DNA from: Dysgonamonadaceae bacterium
Lineage (GTDB): Bacteria; Bacteroidota; Bacteroidia; Bacteroidales; Azobacteroidaceae
Length of the DNA: 35,509 bases
NCBI GenBank assembly: GCA_031267615.1
Contig: JAIRYM010000095.1
Location: 1-35,509, forward strand
Reading direction: 5' to 3'
In this document: positions 1 to 8,058 of the stretch, one piece after another
How positions within the stretch are numbered: the stretch's first letter is position 1
How the letters are laid out: every line of letters starts with the position of its first letter
Translations under genes and position numbers: made by a program
The notes under the pieces: model-generated
Told to the model about the DNA's origin: nothing
Seen by the model: only the letters and a program-made list of their open reading frames with translations
Database searches by the model: none

Positions 1-189
1 CAACCTCACAATCCCTGTTTGGAGTACCTTATCGCTAATGGTAGAAAGCGTATTGAAACGGCTTTCAGCGATATTGCCAAATATTTGCCTAAAACAATTC
101 ATGCGGTTACTGAAAATGGTTTCCTTATTAAGTTGATTGCTTTCATTTGGGGATATACTTTTGATAAATTATATAACGTAGATAAATAG
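1..189 (+). pseudogene. IS982-family transposase, C-terminal part (cut by window edge)
   Basis: Frame 1 is open from the window edge to TAG at 187-189 and gives 62 residues. The stretch GRKRIETAFSDI followed by IHAVTENGFLIKL matches the C-terminal end of IS982-type DDE transposases as I know them: an RKRIET segment carrying the last catalytic Glu, then a hydrophobic tail with a conserved HAVT-x-x-GF. The rest of the gene lies outside the window, so it may be intact there; I use 'pseudogene' only to mark a partial gene. I could not recognise the element's right inverted repeat between the stop and the next promoter at about 217. It may equally be a truncated relic. Confidence 0.7.
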
Positions 190-216
190 CAACTTGAATT
201 AAATATTTTAAATCTG

Positions 217-248
217 TTGTGTATTTAGGAGGATTTATAGTACCTTTG
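217..248 (+). promoter_or_regulatory. Bacteroidetes-type promoter for the MBL-fold gene
   Basis: A -7 element TACCTTTG lies at 241-248 and a TTG -33 element at 217-219, with 21 bp between. The -7 element matches the TAnnTTTG consensus of the Bacteroidetes primary sigma factor. The start codon follows 19 bp later at 268. Confidence 0.6.
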
Positions 249-267
249 TCGTCAAACATATAAATTT

Positions 268-1668
268 ATGAAGATAGCATTTCACGGAGCTGCTCGGACT
301 GTAACGGGCAGTAAACATTTGGTAACATTGAGCAATGGTAAAAAATTTCTGCTTGACTGCGGAATGTTTCAAGGTATGGGCGGAGAAACAGACAACCTTA
401 ACCGCACTTGGGGTTTCAATCCGCAGGAAGTGGAGTATGTGTTCCTCTCTCATGCTCACATTGACCATTCGGGATTACTTCCAAAACTGGTAAAGGACGG
501 TTTTCACGGAAAGATATTTACAACACACACTACGGCGGACATTATCCGTGTCCTGCTGCTCGATTCAGCCGCAATCCAGAAAAACGATATTGCCTTTATA
601 AACAAAAAACGCAGAGAAGAAGGCAGGCAACTTCTGGAACCAATATACACAGAAGACGACGTACGACGAGTTTTCGATTTCATATATCCAGTACATTACA
701 ATCAGGCAATTCAAGTCAATGACGATATATGTTTGCAGTTCTTCGATATCGGACATATCGCAGGCAGTGCAACTGTTTTCCTGCGTTTGACAGACAAAGG
801 CAAATCAACAACCCTTGCTTTCAGCGGCGATATAGGACGTTATGGTGATCCGATTCTGCGCTCGCCTCAACCGTTTCCGCCTGTCGATTACCTTATCATA
901 GAGTCAACTTACGGCGACCGTCTGCATGATAAAATTGAAACTTATGCCGACGACTTGCTGAACAATATTCGTGAAACCTGTATCCGCAAACGCGGCAAAC
1001 TCATTATCCCTGCCTTCAGCGTTGGACGCACACAGGAATTGCTTTACGCACTGAACTCTTTGGAACTCGACGGACAGTTGCCCGCAGTAGATTATTTCGT
1101 GGACAGTCCTCTGTCTGTAAAAGTTACTGAAATCGTGAAGCGCCATTCGGAATGTTTCAACCGTTCTGTTCAAAAACTTATACTTGCCGGCGCCGACCCG
1201 TTCAACTTTCGCGGATTAAAGTTTATAACCGATAAACGCGACTCGCAGGCTCTCAACGTCAGCGTCAAACCATCAGTAATTATTTCTGCATCGGGAATGG
1301 CGGAAGCAGGACGTGTCAAACATCATATCGCCAACAACATTGAAAACTGGCGAAATACTATTATGCTTATCGGATACTGTGAACCAAAATCTCTTGGCGC
1401 CCGCCTTAAAAAACGTCCCGAACATATAGGCATTTTTGGCGACATTTATCAGGTAAAAGCCGACATCGTTACTATCAATTCGATGAGCGCACACGCCGAC
1501 TACAACGACTTGTCGCAATATCTCGCCTGTCAGGACGAACACGAAGTAAAACGAGTCTTCATCGTTCACGGCGAGCCTGACGTGCAGGTAGAATTTAAGC
1601 GCCGACTGATGAAAAAAGGTTATCAGGATATAGAAATACCTGAACTGCATCAGGAGTTTGGCATCTGA
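268..1668 (+). CDS. MBL-fold/beta-CASP metallo-hydrolase (RNA-processing type)
   Basis: This 466-residue cytoplasmic protein is a zinc-dependent hydrolase of the metallo-beta-lactamase fold with a beta-CASP insert, the family of CPSF-73-like and other RNA-cleaving enzymes. The metal-binding signature HAHIDH is at residues 62-67, with His163 (GHIAGSA), Asp188 (FSGDIG) and the C-terminal motif SAHADY with His409 completing the site. The beta-CASP part shows IESTYGDR, PAFSVGRTQELL and ISASGMAEAGR. A C-terminal RNA-specificity (RMMBL) segment follows. No signal peptide is seen. RNA nuclease activity is inferred from the family; the physiological substrate cannot be read from the sequence. A promoter lies just upstream and the gene appears monocistronic, separated from nhaD by a hairpin. 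Confidence 0.9.
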   Translation: MKIAFHGAARTVTGSKHLVTLSNGKKFLLDCGMFQGMGGETDNLNRTWGFNPQEVEYVFLSHAHIDHSGLLPKLVKDGFHGKIFTTHTTADIIRVLLLDSAAIQKNDIAFINKKRREEGRQLLEPIYTEDDVRRVFDFIYPVHYNQAIQVNDDICLQFFDIGHIAGSATVFLRLTDKGKSTTLAFSGDIGRYGDPILRSPQPFPPVDYLIIESTYGDRLHDKIETYADDLLNNIRETCIRKRGKLIIPAFSVGRTQELLYALNSLELDGQLPAVDYFVDSPLSVKVTEIVKRHSECFNRSVQKLILAGADPFNFRGLKFITDKRDSQALNVSVKPSVIISASGMAEAGRVKHHIANNIENWRNTIMLIGYCEPKSLGARLKKRPEHIGIFGDIYQVKADIVTINSMSAHADYNDLSQYLACQDEHEVKRVFIVHGEPDVQVEFKRRLMKKGYQDIEIPELHQEFGI

Positions 1669-1687
1669 ACTTCTATAATTCAATAAA

Positions 1688-1711
1688 AAATGACTACTTT
1701 TGCAGTCATTT
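1688..1711 (+). promoter_or_regulatory. Hairpin containing the nhaD -7 element
   Basis: A perfect 8-bp inverted repeat (AAATGACT / AGTCATTT) encloses an 8-nt loop. The candidate -7 box TACTTTTG at 1695-1702 starts on the last stem base and fills most of the loop. The hairpin could end transcription from the upstream MBL gene (no clear U-tract follows) or be an operator over the nhaD promoter. No convincing -33 element was found. Confidence 0.45.
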
Positions 1712-1740
1712 CAAATAATTCATTTTAACACAATAACATT

Positions 1741-3027
1741 ATGTTTACTCTAATGATAGTAGTCTTCATTATTGGCTACATCTTTATTGCGATGGAACAT
1801 CCGTTCCACGTTAACAAATCAGCAACCGCACTGTTGCTCGGAACAATTATGTGGATGCTTGGTAATGCTTATATGCCCGAAGCGCACGAACACCTTGTCG
1901 AGCATCTGGGCGAAGTTGCCGAAATACTGTTTTTCCTGATGGGAGCAATGACAATAGTCGAAGCAGTTGACAGTTACGGCGGATTCAGGATTATAACCGA
2001 CAAAATTAACACAACTAAAAAAACGTCGCTTCTGTGGATTATCGCATTCATCACGTTCTTTATGTCGGCGGTACTTGACAATCTGACAACTTCTATCGTG
2101 ATGATAGCTTTGCTGCGCAAACTTATTGACGAGAAAAAAGACCGCTGGTTTTTCGCAGGAATGGTAGTTTTGGCTGCCAATGCAGGCGGTGCGTGGTCTC
2201 CAATCGGAGACGTAACAACTATTATGCTCTGGATTGCCAATAAAGTATCTGCCGTACATATCATTGAAACGACGTTCATTGCGAGCCTTGTTTCGCTCGT
2301 TGTCCCGCTTGCAATTCTTTCGTCTACGATGAAAGGAAACATTGCTCGACCGGCAGAAGATGTACGGACAGCACAACAGGCAGCATTGTCGTTTAAAGAA
2401 CGGTTGCTGGTACTGTGTATGGGCATCGGAGCACTTGTATTCGTTCCCGTATTTAAAACAATAACTCATCTTCCGCCATATCTCGGAATGTTGGGCGGAC
2501 TGGGCGTTTTATGGATACTTACAGGTTTTATCTGCAAACGCAAGCCACATCGCGACAACAGTCGCCTGTCGATTAATCACATTATCAGCCGCATAGATAC
2601 ACCGAGCATACTTTTCTTTCTCGGTATCCTGATGGCTGTAAACTCTCTGTCCACCTGCGGACAACTTGCTATGCTTTCTAAATCTCTCGACGCGATTCCT
2701 TTTGAAGAACCAACAAAATATTATTTCATTACTGCGATTATTGGGCTCCTTTCGTCGATAGTCGATAATGTACCGCTTGTTGCAGGTGCAATGAAAATGT
2801 ATATCGAATTTCCTGTTGACCATTATTTCTGGGCGTTCCTTGCTTATGCGGCAGGAACAGGCGGCAGTATCTTAATCATCGGCTCTGCGGCAGGCGTAGC
2901 AGTAATGGGGATGGAAAAAATCGACTTCATCTGGTATATGAAAAAGATTTCATGGCTCGCACTAATCGGCTATCTTGCAGGGTGCGGCGTGTATATTGTG
3001 CAGGAAGCGTTAATAGGATTTGCTTAA
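1741..3027 (+). CDS. nhaD: NhaD-type Na+/H+ antiporter
   Basis: This is a 428-residue polytopic inner-membrane protein of the ion-transporter superfamily, NhaD branch, which expels Na+ in exchange for protons. Recognisable family segments are LFFLMGAMTIVEAVDSYGGF (about residues 60-80), SAVLDNLTTSIVMIALLRKL (about 104-123), ANAGGAWSPIGDVTTIMLW (about 146-165) and the second-half repeat SSIVDNVPLVAGAM. The two halves each contain an Asp-Asn pair in a discontinuous helix (VLDNLTT and IVDNVPL), as expected for the inverted-repeat fold. Length is typical. It starts at the ATG 39 bp after a -7-like element. The next gene, glgB, begins within 15 bp of its stop, so the two are probably co-transcribed. 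Confidence 0.88.
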   Translation: MFTLMIVVFIIGYIFIAMEHPFHVNKSATALLLGTIMWMLGNAYMPEAHEHLVEHLGEVAEILFFLMGAMTIVEAVDSYGGFRIITDKINTTKKTSLLWIIAFITFFMSAVLDNLTTSIVMIALLRKLIDEKKDRWFFAGMVVLAANAGGAWSPIGDVTTIMLWIANKVSAVHIIETTFIASLVSLVVPLAILSSTMKGNIARPAEDVRTAQQAALSFKERLLVLCMGIGALVFVPVFKTITHLPPYLGMLGGLGVLWILTGFICKRKPHRDNSRLSINHIISRIDTPSILFFLGILMAVNSLSTCGQLAMLSKSLDAIPFEEPTKYYFITAIIGLLSSIVDNVPLVAGAMKMYIEFPVDHYFWAFLAYAAGTGGSILIIGSAAGVAVMGMEKIDFIWYMKKISWLALIGYLAGCGVYIVQEALIGFA

Positions 3028-3038
3028 AGACAGCACCA

Positions 3039-5090
3039 TTGAAACCACTGAAAATCATCAGGAACGATACGTGGCTGACTCCCTACAAAAGCGCCATTGA
3101 AGGACGTTATGCTCATTTTTTTGATAAGGAAGCAGAATTGACTCGCAACGGCGAAATCACACTGGAAGATTTCGCTTCGGGATACCTTTATTTCGGGCTT
3201 CACAGAACAAATGAAGGCTGGATTTTCAGAGAGTGGGCGCCAAACGCAACAGAAATTTATCTCATCGGCGATTTCAATGACTGGCAACAGAAAGAGGAAT
3301 ATCGCCTGTCCCGCATAGAAAATGGCGTTTTTGAAATTCAACTTCCATGCGAAACGCTGCATCACGGCGATTTATATAAACTGTTTGTACACTGGCACGG
3401 CGGGTGTGGCGAGCGCATTCCTGCCTGGGCGCAGCGAGTAGTGCAAGACAAAAAAACATGTATTTTCAGCGCTCAAGTATGGCAACCGGCAGCGCCATAT
3501 CAATTCAAAACAAATCTCTTTAAACCAAATACATCGCCACTGCTGATTTATGAATGTCATATCGGAATGGCGACGCAGGATGAGCGCACAGGCTCATACA
3601 CCGAATTTACCCGCAATGTTCTTCCCCGCATCAAGGCTGCAGGCTACAATTGCATCCAAATAATGGCTGTTCAGGAACATCCCTATTATGGCTCTTTCGG
3701 TTATCACGTGTCAAGTTTTTTCGCCGCATCGTCACGTTTCGGTACGCCAGACGAACTGAAAGAACTTATTGATACTGCACACTCGATGGACATTGCCGTC
3801 ATTATGGACATTGTTCATTCGCACGCAGTGAAAAACGAAACGGAAGGGCTTGGACGTTTCGACGGCACAGGTTCACAATATTTCTACGAAGGCACACGGC
3901 GCGAGCATCCGATGTGGGATTCGCTGTGTTTCGACTATGGGAAAAATGAAGTCCTGCATTTCCTGTTGTCGAACTGCAAGTTCTGGCTGGAAGAATATCT
4001 TTTTGACGGCTTCCGTTTCGACGGCGTAACCTCAATGCTATATTACAGTCACGGACTTGGTGAAAATTTCACTTCATACGATAATTATTTCAATGGAAAT
4101 CAGGATGGCGATGCTATCTGCTATCTCACGCTGGCTAACAAACTGATTCACCAGGTTAACAATCAGGCTATCACTGTTGCTGAAGAAGTGAGCGGAATGC
4201 CCGGACTGGCGCTGCAGACGGAAGACGGCGGATACGGATTCGACTACCGTATGGCGATGAATATTCCCGATTACTGGATAAGAATCATTGAGGATGAGAC
4301 CGACGAACAGTGGTCCGTAAACAGCATCTGGTGGGAAATAACAAATCGCCGTGCCGATGAAAAGACCGTCAGTTATGCCGAGAGCCACGACCAGGCGCTG
4401 GTTGGCGATAAAACATTAATTTTTCGCCTTATAGATTCGGAAATGTACTGGCACATGACTGCAGGAGATTCAAACCTTGCTGTTGACAGAGGAATGGCGC
4501 TTCATAAAATGATTCGTCTTGTTACGGCAACAACCATAAACGGTGCATATCTCAATTTTATGGGTAATGAATTTGGACATCCGGAATGGATAGATTTTCC
4601 GAGGGAAGGAAACGGCTGGTCTTACAAATATGCACGCCGGCAATGGAATTTAGTCGATGACAATAACCTCAAATATCATTTCCTTAACAATTTCGACAGA
4701 GCAATGATACTCCTGATCAAAGAAAAGAAAGACTTCCAGAAACTGCATATCGAGAAGGTTTGGGACAATGAAGATGATAAAATCCTGGCATACCGACGGG
4801 GCGATTTTGTTTTCGTATTCAATTTTAATCCGGTTAGATCGTTCACTGACTATGGATTCCTCGTACCAGCCGGCAAATACCGCACCGTATTAAATACTGA
4901 CAGTATACAATTCGGAGGATTCGGTCTGGTGGCGGACGATGAAGCAGAACATTTCACCATTCACGATAAATTGTACGAATCAGAACATAAAGAATGGCTG
5001 AAACTGTATTTGCCGGCACGTACAGCGGTTGCCATGAAGGCTGATTCAACAGATAAATCACACGACCATTATGCCTTACCGCAAAAGTAA
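3039..5090 (+). CDS. glgB: 1,4-alpha-glucan (glycogen) branching enzyme
   Basis: This GH13 enzyme makes alpha-1,6 branches in glycogen. An N-terminal CBM48 module (GWIFREWAPNATEIYLIGDFNDW) precedes the catalytic barrel. The four GH13 regions are visible: DIVHSH (about residue 257), GFRFDGVTSM with nucleophile Asp328, AEEVSG with acid/base Glu382, and AESHDQ (about 448). I chose TTG at 3039 as the start (683 aa). The encoded MKPLKIIRNDTWL lines up with the N-terminus usual in Bacteroidetes GlgB, while the only upstream ATG (2952) lies inside nhaD. The 3' end overlaps the rodA start by 20 bp, indicating translational coupling. The eukaryote-like GH13_8 subtype is typical of Bacteroidetes. Confidence 0.9.
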   Translation: MKPLKIIRNDTWLTPYKSAIEGRYAHFFDKEAELTRNGEITLEDFASGYLYFGLHRTNEGWIFREWAPNATEIYLIGDFNDWQQKEEYRLSRIENGVFEIQLPCETLHHGDLYKLFVHWHGGCGERIPAWAQRVVQDKKTCIFSAQVWQPAAPYQFKTNLFKPNTSPLLIYECHIGMATQDERTGSYTEFTRNVLPRIKAAGYNCIQIMAVQEHPYYGSFGYHVSSFFAASSRFGTPDELKELIDTAHSMDIAVIMDIVHSHAVKNETEGLGRFDGTGSQYFYEGTRREHPMWDSLCFDYGKNEVLHFLLSNCKFWLEEYLFDGFRFDGVTSMLYYSHGLGENFTSYDNYFNGNQDGDAICYLTLANKLIHQVNNQAITVAEEVSGMPGLALQTEDGGYGFDYRMAMNIPDYWIRIIEDETDEQWSVNSIWWEITNRRADEKTVSYAESHDQALVGDKTLIFRLIDSEMYWHMTAGDSNLAVDRGMALHKMIRLVTATTINGAYLNFMGNEFGHPEWIDFPREGNGWSYKYARRQWNLVDDNNLKYHFLNNFDRAMILLIKEKKDFQKLHIEKVWDNEDDKILAYRRGDFVFVFNFNPVRSFTDYGFLVPAGKYRTVLNTDSIQFGGFGLVADDEAEHFTIHDKLYESEHKEWLKLYLPARTAVAMKADSTDKSHDHYALPQK

Positions 5091-6525
5091 TATCTGGACT
5101 AAACTGGACTGGTGGACGGTTGCCGTTTATCTGATACTGATTTTCGCAGGCTGGTTCAGTATCTACGCAGCAAGTTATGATTTTGACAAAATATCAATAT
5201 TTGACGTATCGGGACGTGCCGGAATGCAGATGATATGGATCGGCACCTCACTGATCTTAGGTCTCTTATTACTGCAAATAGACAGTTCGTGGTATGAATT
5301 TTTTTCATACTGGATATATATTCTGGTTATTCTCGCACTGATTGCAACAATTTTCCTGGCGCCGGACATCAAAGGCTCACGTTCCTGGCTCGTGATTGGA
5401 CCAGTAAGATTGCAGCCCGCAGAGTTTGCCAAATTCGCTACAGCTCTCGCAATTGCCCGATTTATGGGTGCATACAAATATGAATTGCGTTTCGACAGGA
5501 AATTCTTTTTGCTTGTCGCTATTATTTTACTGCCACTGCTGCTAATCATTATGCAGAAAGAAACCGGTTCAGCGCTTGTCTTCCTTGCGTTTTTCATCGT
5601 TTTATACAGGGAGGGCATGTCGGGCAAACTGCTATTTTCCGCGTTTTGCGCCATTCTCTTTTTTATCATCGGAATAAAATATGGAGAAGAAACATGGGGA
5701 CTGACGCCAAAAGGTGAATTTGCCGTGCTTGTTTTGATAATAATTTTCGCAAACCTGTGGATGTATGGATACCGTAAAAAGGGACGGCGATTTATCCGTA
5801 CAATGAATTTCTGTTCGGCAGGACTTGGACTCACGGCTCTTGTGACACTTTATTTTGTACCGTTCAACCTGTGTATCGCTGCGTACGGAATTCTTGCTTT
5901 TATGGCGGTTTACATGCTCTTTATAGCTATTCGATACTGGGCATGGCATTACATTTTACCTGTTATTTTTATTATCTTTTCTGTTGTGTATCTGATGTCT
6001 GCTGATTATGTCTTTTACGATATAATGAAGCCGTATCAGCAAATGCGTATCAAAGTATCACTTGGTATGATTGAAGACCCGAAAGATGTTGGATACAATG
6101 TCAATCAGTCAAAGATTGCGATAGGTTCTGGTGGGCTTTACGGCAAAGGTTTTATGCACGGAACTCAAACTAAACTTAAATTTGTCCCTGAACAGGACAC
6201 GGATTTCATCTTCTGTACAGTCGGAGAAGAAGAGGGTTTTGTGGGCGCAACTGCTGTGATGCTGCTGTTTTTGTTTCTGCTTGTCAGACTGATTATTATG
6301 GCGGAAAGACAGCATTCTGCCTTCTGCCGCATTTATGGTTACGGCGTGGCATCTGTTATTTTCTTTCATCTCGCAATCAATGTCGGGATGGTTACCGGCA
6401 TATCTCCTGTGATAGGGATTCCGCTGCCATTTTTTAGCTACGGAGGCTCGTCTCTGTGGTCCTTTACGATTTTGCTGTTCATCTTTCTGAGACTGGATGC
6501 GTCAAGAAACGACAGCATGTATTAA
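5071..6525 (+). CDS. rodA: RodA, SEDS-family peptidoglycan glycosyltransferase
   Basis: This 484-residue integral membrane protein has about ten transmembrane helices. It polymerises lipid II during cell elongation together with a class B PBP. The SEDS signature PEQDTDFIFCTVGEEEGFVG (about residues 372-391) and the final GGSS-containing helix (FFSYGGSSLWSFTILLF) are clear. Also seen are KGSRSWLVIGPVRLQPAEFAK near residue 105, a hallmark of RodA/FtsW, and GSGGLYGKGF. A long poorly conserved central insertion with extra hydrophobic segments (about 205-310) is usual in Bacteroidetes RodA. The start overlaps the end of glgB. No other cell-wall gene (mreB, mreC, pbp2) is in the window, so the gene is detached from its usual mre cluster here. 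Confidence 0.92.
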   Translation: MPYRKSNIWTKLDWWTVAVYLILIFAGWFSIYAASYDFDKISIFDVSGRAGMQMIWIGTSLILGLLLLQIDSSWYEFFSYWIYILVILALIATIFLAPDIKGSRSWLVIGPVRLQPAEFAKFATALAIARFMGAYKYELRFDRKFFLLVAIILLPLLLIIMQKETGSALVFLAFFIVLYREGMSGKLLFSAFCAILFFIIGIKYGEETWGLTPKGEFAVLVLIIIFANLWMYGYRKKGRRFIRTMNFCSAGLGLTALVTLYFVPFNLCIAAYGILAFMAVYMLFIAIRYWAWHYILPVIFIIFSVVYLMSADYVFYDIMKPYQQMRIKVSLGMIEDPKDVGYNVNQSKIAIGSGGLYGKGFMHGTQTKLKFVPEQDTDFIFCTVGEEEGFVGATAVMLLFLFLLVRLIIMAERQHSAFCRIYGYGVASVIFFHLAINVGMVTGISPVIGIPLPFFSYGGSSLWSFTILLFIFLRLDASRNDSMY

Positions 6526-6552
6526 AATCATTTTCCTGTAATATCATGCCGC

Positions 6553-6587
6553 CGGGACTGTGCAGCTGTTTTACAGCCACAGTCCTG
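6553..6587. terminator. Bidirectional terminator hairpin between rodA and floA
   Basis: Perfect 8-bp arms GGACTGTG (6555-6562) and CACAGTCC (6578-6585) enclose a further inner stem GCTGT/ACAGC with a TTT loop. The outer C6553-G6587 pair extends the stem after a G-T wobble. It lies between the convergent stops of rodA and floA. No long T-tract follows on either strand. Confidence 0.65.
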
Positions 6588-6616
6588 ATGGCACGGAATA
6601 TATAGTGACGGCTGGT

Positions 6617-7609
6617 TTACTTGCCTGTTTTTTCTGCAGGCTTTACAGGTTTCGCGATATTTTCCCGCATATCGGTATCTGCCTGTATGTTTTTTATTTT
6701 ATAATAGTCCATTATGCCAAGGTTTCCGATGCGAAAGGCTTCTGCCATTGCTTTTGGGACTTCGGCTTCGGCTTCGATCACTTTTGCACGGGCTTCCTGC
6801 GCTTTGGCTTTCATTTCCTGCTCAAGCGCGACTGCCATGGCGCGACGTTCTTCAGCTTTTGCCTGGGCGATATTCTTATCTGCCTGTGCTTGATCCATTT
6901 GAAGTTCTGCTCCAATGTTTTTGCCGATGTCGATGTCGGCGATGTCGATCGACAGGATTTCAAAGGCGGTGCCGGCGTCAAGTCCTTTTTTCAGAACAAC
7001 TTTCGAGATGCTGTCGGGGTTTTCCAAAACTTCCTTGTGGGTTTCTGCGGTACCGATGGAGGAGATGATTCCTTCGCCGACACGGGCGATGACGGTTTCT
7101 TCTCCTGCGCCTCCTACGAGCTGTTTGATGTTGGCGCGAACGGTTATTCGTGCATGCACAATGAGTTGTATTCCGTTCTTTGCTACGGCTGCTATTGCCG
7201 GTGTGTCAATGACTTTGGGATTGACTGACATCTGTACTGCCTGAAATACATCTCGTCCTGCGAGGTCGATTGCGGTTGCCATCTGGAAGGAAAGGTCGAT
7301 GTTCGCTTTTTCTGCTGATACGAGCGCGTGCACAACTCGCTCGACGTGTCCGCCGGCGAGATAGTGGGCTTCCAGCTGATCGCGTGTAATATTCTTAAGT
7401 CCAGCCTTATGCGCCTCAATCATTGCGTTTACTATTACTGGGGGCGGCACTTTCCTCAGCCTCATCAGGAAAAGTTGCAGTAGAGATATGTGTACTCCCG
7501 ATGCTTTTGCGTTGATCCACAGTATGAACGGCACGTAATAGAAGAAGATAGAGAGCAATGATATTGCTGCTATCAATAGAATTGTTGCTAAAAATAATGT
7601 TGAATCCAT
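6617..7609 (-). CDS. floA: FloA, flotillin-like membrane-microdomain protein
   Basis: This 330-residue bacterial flotillin (YqfA/FloA family) is a scaffold of functional membrane microdomains. An N-terminal hydrophobic hairpin (about residues 5-30) anchors it. The SPFH-like region follows, with the family segments [40 protein letters not shown] and TIGTAE-like [17 protein letters not shown]. The C-terminal third is an Ala/Glu-rich coiled coil ([30 protein letters not shown]) with the EA repeats that drive oligomerisation. Length and order are canonical. The usual partner NfeD is not adjacent. A -7 element lies 30 bp upstream. Confidence 0.93.
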   Translation of the reverse strand: MDSTLFLATILLIAAISLLSIFFYYVPFILWINAKASGVHISLLQLFLMRLRKVPPPVIVNAMIEAHKAGLKNITRDQLEAHYLAGGHVERVVHALVSAEKANIDLSFQMATAIDLAGRDVFQAVQMSVNPKVIDTPAIAAVAKNGIQLIVHARITVRANIKQLVGGAGEETVIARVGEGIISSIGTAETHKEVLENPDSISKVVLKKGLDAGTAFEILSIDIADIDIGKNIGAELQMDQAQADKNIAQAKAEERRAMAVALEQEMKAKAQEARAKVIEAEAEVPKAMAEAFRIGNLGIMDYYKIKNIQADTDMRENIAKPVKPAEKTGK

Positions 7610-7638
7610 AATTATATTTTTTTAAAAATTTATTTATG

Positions 7639-7646
7639 CAAAGATA
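7639..7646 (-). promoter_or_regulatory. -7 promoter element for floA
   Basis: The minus strand reads TATCTTTG, matching TAnnTTTG, 30 bp before the floA ATG. No good -33 element is seen in the poly-A/T sequence upstream. Confidence 0.5.
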
Positions 7647-7819
7647 TAATTTTTTTTTTGATATTTCATTCTTTTTGCTGTTTTTTTATAAAATAATGTG
7701 TTTTTTACTGTTTTTCTTGAAAAATATTTGGTATTGCATGTTCTGCTGTTCATTATTTTTTTCATTGCTGTTTTTTTGTTGGACTGTCATTTAAAGTCAT
7801 TGTGAGACTTGCCTGTGTA

Positions 7820-7901
7820 ATTATTTTTTCTCTCAAACTGTTTGGCGAACTTGCCGATGCATTATCTTTTCTCACAAACTGTTTGGAGAACTTGCCGATG
7901 A
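7820..7901. repeat. Two-copy 41-bp tandem repeat with CAAACTGTTTG palindromes
   Basis: The units at 7820-7860 and 7861-7901 match at 37 of 41 positions and are exactly adjacent. Each contains CAAAC-T-GTTTG, an inverted repeat with a single central base, followed by GG-GAACTTGCCGATG. A weaker third trace (GAGACTTGCC at about 7804-7813) precedes them. Operator sites for a regulator are possible, but no regulator gene is adjacent. Confidence 0.75.
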
Positions 7902-8025
7902 CACTGGAATGTTCTACACATTATTATATATAGAAGATAATGCAGGTGGAAAGTTATTAAAAATATTTTGAATTTTTGCATATATTATTATCATATATTA
8001 TAATAATATTGTGAAAAAAATTTAT

Positions 8026-8033
8026 TAACTTTG
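8026..8033 (+). promoter_or_regulatory. -7 promoter element for the CotH-domain gene
   Basis: TAACTTTG followed by CA matches the Bacteroidetes -7 element. The ATG at 8059 follows 26 bp later. Confidence 0.5.
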
Positions 8034-8058
8034 CATCTTTGAAAAAAACTTGTTGATT

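Larger units (their letters stand above)
7647..8058. other. T-rich non-coding gap between divergent floA and CotH genes
   Basis: No convincing coding frame was found here. The first 150 bp are strongly T-rich on the plus strand, with recurring [GA]CTG followed by T-runs at 7677, 7707 and 7767. A 41-bp tandem duplication occupies 7820-7901. A -7-like TAACTTTG lies at 8026-8033, 26 bp before the CotH-gene ATG, without a clear -33 element. Confidence 0.6.

Noticed and set aside
1819-2469. Long minus-strand ORF opposite nhaD
   Set aside because: Cys/His/Arg-rich composition typical of an antisense frame; nhaD is clearly the coding strand.
6560-7228. Plus-strand 222-residue ORF opposite floA
   Set aside because: It is antisense to a canonical FloA, is Cys/Phe-rich and matches no family. 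Shadow of codon bias.
7677-7777. Recurring CTG plus T-run motif
   Set aside because: Spacing is irregular and the region is simply T-rich; I see no reason to treat it as a site array.
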